Assembly (NCBI RefSeq): GCF_947504225.1
Contig: NZ_CANNGT010000011.1
Coordinates: forward strand, 1-64,000
From: Brumimicrobium ulvae
Lineage (GTDB): Bacteria; Bacteroidota; Bacteroidia; Flavobacteriales_D; Crocinitomicaceae
Length of the DNA: 64,000 bases
Reading direction: 5' to 3'
Below are positions 46,861-54,218 of this stretch, in pieces; the first letter of the stretch is position 1; each line of letters begins with the position of its first letter. The position numbers were made by a program, and so were the translations under genes. The notes under the pieces were generated by a model. That model did not search any database and was not told the DNA's origin. It saw only the letters and a list, made by a program, of their open reading frames with translations.

Positions 46861-47217
46861 CTATATTTTTGATTTGCTTGTTAGAATTAAGCCGTGTCTT
46901 GGATCAGCAACAAAAACTGCCTTTTTAGTGATTTTATATACCACCACAAAGTGCTGTTGTTGCCAAAACACTATACATGGAAGCGGGGCATCTTCTTTAA
47001 GTTTTTCAAAATCTATTTTAACACCCAAGGAACGAAAACCGATATTTTCTGCAGCTTCTGCAATGTTTTTCAAGGTCGAACCTTCACGTGTAGTTTCGGA
47101 AATGGCCCGCAGCTTTTGTAAGGAAATGGTGCGTCCGTAATGCTTTGCGATCATGCGAAGGCAAGTGGGGCCGCAATCCATTGCGTCGGGTTGTTTGTAG
47201 AAGGGGAAGGTTTTCAT
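46861..47217 (-). pseudogene. Truncated C39 peptidase domain of a PCAT exporter, copy 2
   Basis: This 118-aa ORF matches the first ~109 residues of the full exporter at 40739 with very high identity (same CGPTCLRMIAKHYGRTISLQ). It then breaks after ADPRHG and ends LILTSKSKI in repeat copy A. Cys15, His89 and Asp105 of the peptidase triad are kept, so it might still be a stand-alone leader peptidase. Its ATG overlaps the GwsS2 stop (ATGA), as a real downstream gene would. The identical break point occurs in the decayed copy at 51258-51627. Confidence 0.85.
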
Positions 47218-48314
47218 TCGTCAGGCCAAAGTTCTGCGTTTATTTTCGTAATTTTATCGTGATCTATTTTAAAACCACTTTCATCTGAAATTACTCCACA
47301 CTCAGCTAGATTTTTATAACCTTCTTCTCCTTGCCATTTGGCTATATATGGGTTGTAGTTGCATTCTATTTTGTGGTACCATTCCTTTTCTTCACGTTTA
47401 TGAGGCAATCGGTTATCAACACACATATGTCGAAATTCACAGTCTTTGCAAACATCTAAAATATCTTTATGTACGAACCAATATTTTTGAAATTTGGGAG
47501 ATTGGATAATATCTCTTAGCTGATTTGGACTATCTAAACCTTGGATAAATCCAAAGGAATCGTCACATTCAGGAGCGTTTTTGATTTCTCCATCTCGGCC
47601 TATATAAAGCTTGCGATTGAAGTAGGTGTGATAATGTTGCGACTCTGTAAATAATTCGATATTAGGCTCAACAAACTGATTGTTAACTTCTTTATCATTA
47701 TCTTTAACAATAATATCCAAATTTGTCCTAGATTCTAATTTTAAATTCTTTATGAATATATTAGAATCAGCAAATTTTAATTTTATTGCAGTAATTTTAC
47801 TATTTGAATATGCAATAGTCTGGAACAAATTATTTGAGATATCTTTGTCAATAGAGATATTGATTGCTCTTAGGAAGTTTCCATCTAATTTTCTCAAGAA
47901 ATTAATCTGATCTACATCATTTAATGATAGGATTTCAGTAGCTTGAATTAATAATTCATCAAGATATGTGTTAATCTCTTTGAAATTTTCTAGTTGACTA
48001 GAATGTAAAATTAAGTTACTTATGAATGAATAAGAGTCCCAATCAAGGCTCATCATAGGAAAATTTTCTGGAATGTTGTTTGAAAATACTAAACTATTAC
48101 TTAGCAGGAATTCAATAGCTTCCTCCTTTGAATCTTTAGTGGCAGCATGAAAGTTGGATTCTGATATACTACCGTCCTTAAATAACTCATAAAATAGATT
48201 TGGACATAAAACAAACCTATTCTTTTGTAAATCATAAAAACATGATCTGGTATACCCTTTAACTATAGGGGTGTTGGAAAATATCTGAAAAGTTTTATGT
48301 ACTTTCATAAACAT
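47214..48314 (-). CDS. gwsS: Grasp-with-spasm SPASM-domain maturase, copy 2
   Basis: This 366-aa GwsS paralog probably starts at the second ATG (48308), matching the N-terminus of copy 1 (MKVHKTFQIFSNTPIVKGYT). SPASM cysteines are in LDVCKDCEFRHMCVDNR and IECNYNPYIAKWQGEEGYKN (~300-345). It differs widely from copy 1 in the middle but keeps length and order. The C-terminal tail (DHDKITKINAELWPDE) is shared with the truncated GwsS at 51624, so these two are the closer pair. It is coupled to the C39 fragment downstream. Confidence 0.85.
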   Translation of the reverse strand: MFMKVHKTFQIFSNTPIVKGYTRSCFYDLQKNRFVLCPNLFYELFKDGSISESNFHAATKDSKEEAIEFLLSNSLVFSNNIPENFPMMSLDWDSYSFISNLILHSSQLENFKEINTYLDELLIQATEILSLNDVDQINFLRKLDGNFLRAINISIDKDISNNLFQTIAYSNSKITAIKLKFADSNIFIKNLKLESRTNLDIIVKDNDKEVNNQFVEPNIELFTESQHYHTYFNRKLYIGRDGEIKNAPECDDSFGFIQGLDSPNQLRDIIQSPKFQKYWFVHKDILDVCKDCEFRHMCVDNRLPHKREEKEWYHKIECNYNPYIAKWQGEEGYKNLAECGVISDESGFKIDHDKITKINAELWPDE

Positions 48315-48502
48315 ATTGGCTTATAAAATTGTAATCTTAAAAAGTAATCTGTGTAAAAAAACTCGTTTTTGCTAACCCTAAATTCTGCGCGGGGTATCCC
48401 GTCTGAGTTAATAATTTCTTTCTTGCAAACAAAGAAGTTCACCGGTAAATCATTCTTATTGATTTTGTATTTAATTTCAAAGCATTCACTTAATCTCTTC
48501 AT
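48305..48502 (-). CDS. Small coupled ORF between GwsG and GwsS, copy 2
   Basis: The 65-aa ORF overlaps the GwsG2 3' end by 17 nt and the GwsS2 5' end by 10 nt. It is basic and beta-like (KNDLPVNFFVCKKEIINSDG). Same position and size as the 60-aa ORF of cluster 1, with only weak sequence similarity. Family not recognised. Conserved position and coupling argue that it is a real gene of the maturation set. Confidence 0.6.
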   Translation of the reverse strand: MKRLSECFEIKYKINKNDLPVNFFVCKKEIINSDGIPRAEFRVSKNEFFYTDYFLRLQFYKPICL

Positions 48503-49436
48503 ATTTTCTAAGTTTTTCGGCTATTTTTTTTTCAATGTAATAATTGCATGGTTTAGAAACCATATCAATTTGACCAACAGGATTTACTTCTAAGAAATAA
48601 TATTTATTCTCGCCGTTATATATTAAATCAATGGAGCCAGATTGCATACCAATTTCCTTCATTAAATCAGTTAACTTCATTTGAATATCCTCAGGTAATT
48701 TGAAAACAGTAACCCTATTTTCATTTTCGGTATCATACTTTCGAAAGTCAACTTCCGTTTTTTCGTTATCTTGTGAAAAAATAGCCATTGAGAAAAAAGT
48801 GCCGTCTAAATAAAATGTGCGTATTTCGAATTCTTTGATAATCTTCTCTTGAAACAAGGAGGGGAAAAATGTGTTTGGGATATTTAAAAGGTTGTCTTTC
48901 TTTATTTCCTCAGTGAAAAGAGTATAATTATTTTCTTCAAACTCCCAAGAGTCAACCTCGTATATTGGTTTGGTGATAATAGTTTTGTTTTCATTGAAAA
49001 ACTCTATTAAGTCATTTTTATTATTGGTTATAATTGTTTTGGGAATAAGTAACCCTATCTTAGAAGCTTTATTTAAAACCTCTAGTTTATTTATTCCAAA
49101 ATCGATTTTCTTAGGAAACCAAGTGCATTTATTCTGATTTTGACCTAGTAAATATTTTATAATTGTTAGAGACTCGTTTTGTAAATATCTTTTTAATTTA
49201 TCATTCCTTTGAATCTGGGATTTAGGAAATGCACGCCAAAACCATACACAACTATAGTTTAATTGACTTTCTGGTTCAATTTTAAGAACGCTTTTATAGT
49301 TATTTAAAGATTTATAGATGTTGGAATCATCAAGATTAATCAAAGTATACTTGGCGTTTTTACAACTAAGCCAACTTACAATCAATTCTGTAGTTATGTC
49401 AAGCTCATTACTCTTGGTTATTAAGATCATATTCAT
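48486..49436 (-). CDS. gwsG: Grasp-with-spasm ATP-grasp peptide maturase, copy 2
   Basis: This 316-aa ATP-grasp ligase is a clear paralog of copy 1; the start is more likely the second ATG (49430, MILITKSNELDITTELIVSW). Conserved blocks are FEIRTFYLDGTFFSMAIFSQ, KTEVDFRKYDTENENRVTVF and SIDLIYNGENKYYFLEVNPV followed by GQIDMVSKPCNYY. It should act on the two precursor peptides upstream. It overlaps the SGNH-like gene by 29 nt. Confidence 0.88.
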   Translation of the reverse strand: MNMILITKSNELDITTELIVSWLSCKNAKYTLINLDDSNIYKSLNNYKSVLKIEPESQLNYSCVWFWRAFPKSQIQRNDKLKRYLQNESLTIIKYLLGQNQNKCTWFPKKIDFGINKLEVLNKASKIGLLIPKTIITNNKNDLIEFFNENKTIITKPIYEVDSWEFEENNYTLFTEEIKKDNLLNIPNTFFPSLFQEKIIKEFEIRTFYLDGTFFSMAIFSQDNEKTEVDFRKYDTENENRVTVFKLPEDIQMKLTDLMKEIGMQSGSIDLIYNGENKYYFLEVNPVGQIDMVSKPCNYYIEKKIAEKLRKYEEIK

Positions 49437-50298
49437 TGAAAAAAATTAGTAATTCGTCTGAAATTAAATCAAAGTGCTTTCGGAAAGGTTTTTTGACCAT
49501 TTCTGTATAATCTTTTTTGCCAGTGATAGAATAAAAGTGAGTGCAGGCCATAATGAACGAAGCTTGTTTTGTGGGGTGATTTCCTTGTTTGTAAAGCTTA
49601 ATGCGCGGTTGCTGTTTTCTGAAATGCTCAAATACTTCTGCGATTGGTATAGTTTTAATCCCCAAATCGATTGTTATTTCTTTGTAAATATTAACTATCG
49701 TATCTGTCATTTCTTCAAAAGATTTAAAATCATGTGAACAATAAAATAATTTGTCACATTCCCCAGCCTCACACTTTGTCATTGCCAAGCATAGTTGTTC
49801 AGCTTTTTTTCCTGTGTATGTTTGCGCTAAAAATAATTCTGCTTGATTTTTTTGGGTTAATGAGTCAATTATTTTTATGCTCGGTTTAGTGTAAACGTTT
49901 CTAAGCTCTGAATTGAATATATAATTAGGTTGTTCTTGAAGAAAAATATATCTATAGTTGTCCGTAATAATTTTATCAATTGTTGTTGGTAAAACTGCTT
50001 TACAAGTATCTACTTTATATTTTTTTGATAGAACTGAATTGGTTGGAGGGTTGTACACATTAAACCCTTTGTTTTTGTACCAAAAAGTGTTGGTATGAGT
50101 CATTAAATTAACACCAGAAAAACAAGAAGACTCAACTTCTAATTCTAAATCATATTCTTTACAAATTTGCTCGAACATTTCAGGCATATCATTAAAATAT
50201 GTTAGACTGTTGCCAATAAATAGTACTTTTTCAGATTGCGAAAAGAGTGGTATTCTCGAAATCAAAAAGATAATAACGAAAGGTATATATTTTGCCAT
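49408..50298 (-). CDS. Secreted SGNH/GDSL-hydrolase-like protein
   Basis: The 296-aa protein has a signal peptide (~1-20, ending PLFSQS). Residues ~24-35 read KVLFIGNSLTYFND, a GDSL-like block I with candidate Ser, and ~238-245 QGNHPTKQASF holds a His-containing block V, where SGNH enzymes have their Asp/His pair. Some cysteines suggest a periplasmic fold. It lies between precursors and GwsG2 and overlaps the latter, so it belongs to the cluster. Hydrolysis of an ester in the product, or of a self-made graspetide as protection, is possible but unproven. Confidence 0.7.
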   Translation of the reverse strand: MAKYIPFVIIFLISRIPLFSQSEKVLFIGNSLTYFNDMPEMFEQICKEYDLELEVESSCFSGVNLMTHTNTFWYKNKGFNVYNPPTNSVLSKKYKVDTCKAVLPTTIDKIITDNYRYIFLQEQPNYIFNSELRNVYTKPSIKIIDSLTQKNQAELFLAQTYTGKKAEQLCLAMTKCEAGECDKLFYCSHDFKSFEEMTDTIVNIYKEITIDLGIKTIPIAEVFEHFRKQQPRIKLYKQGNHPTKQASFIMACTHFYSITGKKDYTEMVKKPFRKHFDLISDELLIFFNEYDLNNQE

Positions 50299-50312
50299 GT
50301 TGAAATATTTTT

Positions 50313-50353
50313 AAATCTAATTACCTCCTCACATTTTGGAGGTAATTAGATTT
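50313..50353 (-). terminator. Strong hairpin after precursors 2/3 (attenuator-like)
   Basis: AAATCTAATTACCTCC (50313-50328) and GGAGGTAATTAGATTT (50338-50353) are perfect 16-bp inverted arms around a 9-nt loop. It starts 5 bp after the precursor stop and precedes the SGNH-like gene. The U tract on the minus strand is poor (ATTTAAAAATATTT), so readthrough is likely. Confidence 0.6.
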
Positions 50354-50358
50354 TTTGT

Positions 50359-50547
50359 TTATGCGTATGCGTCATCCCTTGTTCTGCATACTGTGGAGGT
50401 ACCAAATTTTTCATCTGTACATCTCTCGACCCACCACGTTCTTCCTAAAAAACTTCTTTGCACTGATTCGCAACTCTGTCCTCCTTTTATTTTTAAAAGT
50501 TGAAGATTATTCAATTCCTTAAAAATTCTATTATTTATCTTTTCCAT
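50359..50547 (-). CDS. RiPP precursor peptide 2, double-glycine leader and 3-Cys core
   Basis: The 62-aa peptide has a leader ending LQLLKIKGG (Gly22-Gly23) of the Bacteroidota natural-product type, suited to C39 cleavage. The core QSCESVQRSFLGRTWWVERC runs on to a third Cys in TSTVCRTRDD (Cys26, Cys43, Cys54). It aligns without gaps at the leader and all three Cys with precursor 3 just upstream. Clustered with GwsG2/GwsS2. The kind of cross-link, ester, amide or disulfide, cannot be told. Confidence 0.82.
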   Translation of the reverse strand: MEKINNRIFKELNNLQLLKIKGGQSCESVQRSFLGRTWWVERCTDEKFGTSTVCRTRDDAYA

Positions 50548-50563
50548 AATTCAATTATTTATT

Positions 50564-50746
50564 TTATGCGTAATCTTTTGATCTGCAAACTGATTCCCTA
50601 TCTCCGTCAATATCATTATAACAGACTGTTTTTACATAAGTCCGTCCTAAGAATTCACGTCGAGTAGTTTCGCACCTTCCACCGTTTAATACATTCATTT
50701 CGTTAGAGTCTAATAAATTGTATTTTTCATTTTTAATAGTTTTCAT
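50564..50746 (-). CDS. RiPP precursor peptide 3, paralog of precursor 2
   Basis: This 60-aa peptide has the leader end NEMNVLNGG (Gly22-Gly23) and a core RCETTRREFLGRTYVKTVCY with Cys25, Cys42 and Cys54 (ESVCRSKDYA). Shared with precursor 2: CE...R-x-FLGRT...C...VCR-x-x-D-x-A. It is 16 bp upstream of precursor 2 and shares its transcript. TAGCTTTA (50780-50773, minus) resembles a -7 box upstream. These tandem precursors likely arose by duplication. Confidence 0.8.
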   Translation of the reverse strand: MKTIKNEKYNLLDSNEMNVLNGGRCETTRREFLGRTYVKTVCYNDIDGDRESVCRSKDYA

Positions 50747-50819
50747 ACATTTGAGATTAAATTTATTTACTAAAGCTATTTTTCTCGATATACAACTTAA
50801 AATCGACTAAACATTGTTG

Positions 50820-51257
50820 CAACATAAATTAGTGAATCAAAATTGTCACTTTTCAAAATATCCACCTATTAATAACGCCGTATTTTGACCGTATTTTTCG
50901 TTTTGACCATCTACGGACTTACGTACGTCTATCTACGGGTTTCCTGTAATCGCCTTATTTCACTGGGGTTTTCGACCTACGTCTTTTTTTGAGTTTCCTG
51001 TTTGAGTTGTGTTGAAAAAAGTGTTTTTTTGCAATAAAAAAATGCTCATCTACATCTTTTTTTGCATAAAAAGTGAAATTTCAGGTGGAGATTTGGGTGG
51101 GTTTTTAGTTCTTTTTGGTGTTTTTTTGATGTTTTGATGAAATAGGAGGTAGGTTTTTAGAAGTAAATTGATTTTCAAAATTAATTTTTCAGTGTGTTAT
51201 GATGCTATTTTCTGGATGGAAATTGCTCTATATTTTTGATTTGCTTGTTAGAATTAA
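50820..51257. repeat. CTACGTC-rich repeat, copy B
   Basis: This copy is diverged in its first part (CTACGGACTTACGTACGTC) and near-identical to copy A from about GTGTTGAAAAAAGTG onward, including the join to the truncated C39 gene. It lies directly upstream of precursor 3. No ORF. Confidence 0.8.
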
Positions 51258-51627
51258 GCCGTGTCTTGGATCAGCAACAAAAACTGCCTTTTTAGTGATT
51301 TTATATATCACCACAAAATGCTGTTGTTGCCAAAACACGATACATGGGAGTGGTGCGTCTTCTTTTAGTTTATCAAAATTTACTTTTATTCCCAATGATC
51401 AAAAACCGGTATTCTCAGCAGCTTCTGCAATGTTTAGGGTAGAACCTTCACGTGTAGTTTAGCTATGCTGCTTCTTCGTGGTCAGAAATGGCTCGTAGCT
51501 TTTGCAGGGATGTGGTGCGTACGTAGTGCTTTGCACCGCCGAAGGCAGCAACGAAGTTAATCATGCGAAGGCAGGTGGGACCGCAATCCATTGTGTCGGG
51601 TTGTTTGTAGAAGGGGAAGTTTTTCAT
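51258..51627 (-). pseudogene. Decayed C39 peptidase domain of a PCAT exporter, copy 3
   Basis: The minus strand starts ATG at 51627 with KNFPFYKQPDTMDCGPTCLR, clearly the exporter head, overlapping the upstream SPASM gene as ATGA. Two ~25-bp insertions disrupt it: one in frame (adding NFVAAFGGA before KHY), one after LRAIS that brings a TAG stop. The 3' part joins repeat copy B at the same point as copy 2 joins copy A. Non-functional. Confidence 0.85.
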
Positions 51628-51962
51628 TCTTCTGACCAGAGTTCTGCGTTAATTTTAGCAATTTTATCGTGATCAATAGAAAATTCGTGCTCGTTAGATA
51701 CTACCCCGCATTCTGACAATGTTTTATATCCTTCTTCTCCTTCCCACTTGGCGATGTATGGGTTGTAGTTGCATTCGGTTGTATTATACATAGTCTTTTT
51801 AGATATTGACTTTTCTCTCTTGATATTAGTGATACAGCAATACCTAAACTGACATCCACTACAGACCTCAACATTGTCGATATCAAACCCAGAAAACTCA
51901 TTACCAGCAATTGCTTTTACAATATCTTTAGGTGTCTTTTCAAATATATTAATTTTAATCAT
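51624..51962 (-). CDS. Truncated SPASM-domain protein (C-terminal part of a GwsS)
   Basis: This 112-aa ORF corresponds to the last third of GwsS: VEVCSGCQFRYCCIT, then TECNYNPYIAKWEGEEGYKT and DHDKIAKINAELWSEE, nearly identical to GwsS2's tail. The N-terminal two thirds are missing. Its ATG overlaps the DUF6624 stop (ATGATTAA), so it is still placed for coupled translation. It may be a remnant, or a shortened protein kept for its metal-binding SPASM domain. Confidence 0.75.
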   Translation of the reverse strand: MIKINIFEKTPKDIVKAIAGNEFSGFDIDNVEVCSGCQFRYCCITNIKREKSISKKTMYNTTECNYNPYIAKWEGEEGYKTLSECGVVSNEHEFSIDHDKIAKINAELWSEE

Positions 51963-52908
51963 CTGTATTTATTTTAACGTTATTGATAAGTTTCATATCA
52001 TCTAAATATTGTTGTAAAGAGGGTAGACCAAGAGCAAATCGTAATTGTTTAATATAGCGAGAACTTTCTCCATTTAGGGGTTTTAATTTTATCTCTTGAT
52101 TATTACCATCGAGTTGTACCTGCGTTCCGAATATTTGAGAATTATTATATGTAAGATAGTATTTGTCGACTAAAATTGCATAATCATTATAGTCTATAGT
52201 ATTTCCATTATTAATTGAGGTTTCTATATTTTTTATAACCAACTTTAAAAAATTTTGATTGTCTGAGTGCGCTGCAATAAGCAGCATTCCATGAATCGCA
52301 TCGTACCCAATATCCTTATAATGAGGGATTCCGTCAAATTTTTTGATTGTTTTTTCAATGAATTTCTGACTTTGTTTATCAATTATTTTTTGAACTTTCC
52401 ATAAACTATCATTTCGCACACCAATTGTTCTGTGTTTTTGATCTAGTTTAACTAAAGCTTGAATAGAATCTCTCAGTTCCGGGAATTTCGGTTCAGCATT
52501 GGACTTTAAAAAAATATGATTTAAATAAACTATTTTATTATATCCACTATGAAAGTTTAAGTCATTTTTCATAGATTCTAAAAACCAATTGTTTTCCAGT
52601 TCATTATGGAAGTAATAGCGAAACCCTTTGTTAAAAGCATCTAACATTGTACTTTTGGCTAAAGAGTCGATTTTTAGATATGCATAACAATATGCTTTGT
52701 AAAATAGTATATCCTTCTTTGAAATTATATTGCCCTCTAAGGCTTTGTTATATTCAGTTATTGCATCATTGAAACGTTGCTTTTGGAATAAACTATCTCC
52801 TTTGTACTGATGTAGGTATGAGTCAATATCTATATTTATTTGAGAGAAAAGACTATTGTGACTCGTTAGTAGACATAGAACGAATATATAAAAAATTATT
52901 TTCATCAA
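51955..52908 (-). CDS. DUF6624 protein with TPR-like N-terminus (cluster 3)
   Basis: This 317-aa protein has a signal peptide (~1-23, ending LFSQI), a TPR-like region (~28-110, GDSLFQKQRFNDAITEYNKA) and a DUF6624 domain (~125-310) with YDAIHGMLLIAAHSDNQNFL, then DYNDYAILVDKYYL and SQIFGTQVQ. DUF6624 is found near RiPP genes twice in this window. Its function is unknown. It is coupled to the truncated SPASM gene downstream. Confidence 0.75.
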   Translation of the reverse strand: MMKIIFYIFVLCLLTSHNSLFSQINIDIDSYLHQYKGDSLFQKQRFNDAITEYNKALEGNIISKKDILFYKAYCYAYLKIDSLAKSTMLDAFNKGFRYYFHNELENNWFLESMKNDLNFHSGYNKIVYLNHIFLKSNAEPKFPELRDSIQALVKLDQKHRTIGVRNDSLWKVQKIIDKQSQKFIEKTIKKFDGIPHYKDIGYDAIHGMLLIAAHSDNQNFLKLVIKNIETSINNGNTIDYNDYAILVDKYYLTYNNSQIFGTQVQLDGNNQEIKLKPLNGESSRYIKQLRFALGLPSLQQYLDDMKLINNVKINTDD

Positions 52909-53014
52909 TTACTATTTTATTTGGTTCAATTTTATTTGGCATTACTTTCATGGAGCTTTGCTGACCAAAGGTGAAAGATGAGAAAAGAAGAATAAACAGT
53001 AAATATTTTGTCAT
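52853..53014 (-). CDS. Small exported protein, possibly a relic
   Basis: I take the start at the ATG at 53014 (53 aa): MTKYLLFILLFSSFTFGQQ is a clean signal peptide, followed by ~34 polar residues. Its 3' end overlaps the DUF6624 start by 56 nt in another frame. It could be a truncated leftover of a larger secreted protein or a small exported partner. Confidence 0.45.
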   Translation of the reverse strand: MTKYLLFILLFSSFTFGQQSSMKVMPNKIEPNKIVIDENNFLYIRSMSTNESQ

Positions 53015-53051
53015 TATAAGGTTATGTAGGTAATAAAATAAATATTTTCGT

Positions 53052-54134
53052 TTATTTCTCATGAAGGTTTTTTAATAAGTATTTATTTGGTGTTTGGTAG
53101 ATTTCACAATTGCAGTTATTCCAAAATTCGGAAATGTAATTACTATTATTTTGCCTCCATGATGAACTATAAATATCTTTATCAATTGATTTAGTATAGG
53201 TTACATCTTCAATAAAAAGCTCATCTATTTGAATAATTCTGGTGTATTCTTCATCTTTATTGTGCTTAATACTGTACTCACGATAATCTCTGTAATAGAT
53301 TAAGTGATCAAAGGTTTTTGTTGATTCGAAATCTAGCTCTTTACTGTTTTTAAAAATTAAAGTGATTTCACGCTTTTCTCTTTTTATTTCAGATTTAAGC
53401 ATATTATTTGTCCCGTTGAAACTGCTATCATTAAAATTTATTTTTACATGTTTTTCATTGTATTCAATTCTTCCTAACTGAATACTTTCCTGATCAATTG
53501 TTTTCACTATAGAGCTATCATTGCTGTGATATATGAAGCCCCCCTTTTTATAAAAATTAAAGGGAAGATAACCTAAAGGAGGTCTTGGAATACTGGGTTT
53601 TAAACCAATACTTATTTTTCTGTCTAGCGTTTGTTCATCAATTTCTTTATTTTCTAAAACTCTGTTTTCCTTTAAGAGTAGGTCGTATTTATCTTTCCCT
53701 ATTTTTGATAAATAGCCCACTTTACCATCAATGTAGTAGGCAACAGAGTCATCGTTTACCTGATAACTTCGATAACAAGCATTTAGTATCTGGAATTTAT
53801 ACTTTTTAGTGTTTGATACCACAGAAAATTCTTGTAGTTGATGCACACGTTCTTTCAATCTGATGGTATCAGATGAAGATAAATCAGCAAAAGGAATTGA
53901 TATTCTTTCATAGGTAATCAGTTGAAAGAACAAGGTGTCTCCGTTTTTAAGATTCTTTAAATCAGCCCAGTTTATCTCTCCATTTAAATTTGTTTGAGTG
54001 TAGAAGTGTTTATTGCTGGATAAGACCTCAACAAATGGAATTGGTTTGTTGTTGATATCCATTACTATGATCTGCGAGTAGCTTTTTGTAAAGAAAAACA
54101 AAAGAGTAGTGAGTAAGTAGAAGCGAGTAATCAT
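53052..54134 (-). CDS. Secreted protein with carboxypeptidase-regulatory-like domain
   Basis: This 360-aa protein has a signal peptide (~1-20, ending KSYSQ). A beta-sandwich follows (~21-95, VMDINNKPIPFVEVLSSNKH then LNGEINWADLKNL), like the carboxypeptidase-regulatory domains of TonB-dependent and surface proteins. The rest is unknown and has a Cys pair near the C-terminus (NNCNCEIYQ). It stands between the barrel gene and DUF6624 gene. No known function; it seems part of the cluster 3 operon. Confidence 0.65.
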   Translation of the reverse strand: MITRFYLLTTLLFFFTKSYSQIIVMDINNKPIPFVEVLSSNKHFYTQTNLNGEINWADLKNLKNGDTLFFQLITYERISIPFADLSSSDTIRLKERVHQLQEFSVVSNTKKYKFQILNACYRSYQVNDDSVAYYIDGKVGYLSKIGKDKYDLLLKENRVLENKEIDEQTLDRKISIGLKPSIPRPPLGYLPFNFYKKGGFIYHSNDSSIVKTIDQESIQLGRIEYNEKHVKINFNDSSFNGTNNMLKSEIKREKREITLIFKNSKELDFESTKTFDHLIYYRDYREYSIKHNKDEEYTRIIQIDELFIEDVTYTKSIDKDIYSSSWRQNNSNYISEFWNNCNCEIYQTPNKYLLKNLHEK

Positions 54135-54173
54135 AAATTTAAGTTAAGAATAATTTAATAATATTGTGTGTTT

Positions 54174-54215
54174 AAAAAATGCCGGAATAATGATTTATGT
54201 TTCAGAATTCCAGCA
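54174..54215 (-). terminator. Intrinsic terminator after the barrel gene
   Basis: On the minus strand TGCTGGAAT (54215-54207) pairs with ATTCCGGCA (54188-54180), followed by TTTTTT (54179-54174). It ends the transcript of the barrel protein and lipoprotein genes. Confidence 0.75.
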
Positions 54216-54218
54216 TTA

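Noticed and set aside
46832-47140. Plus-strand ORFs across the truncated C39 gene (and the like at 51199-51462)
   Set aside because: They are antisense shadows of the conserved C39 sequence.
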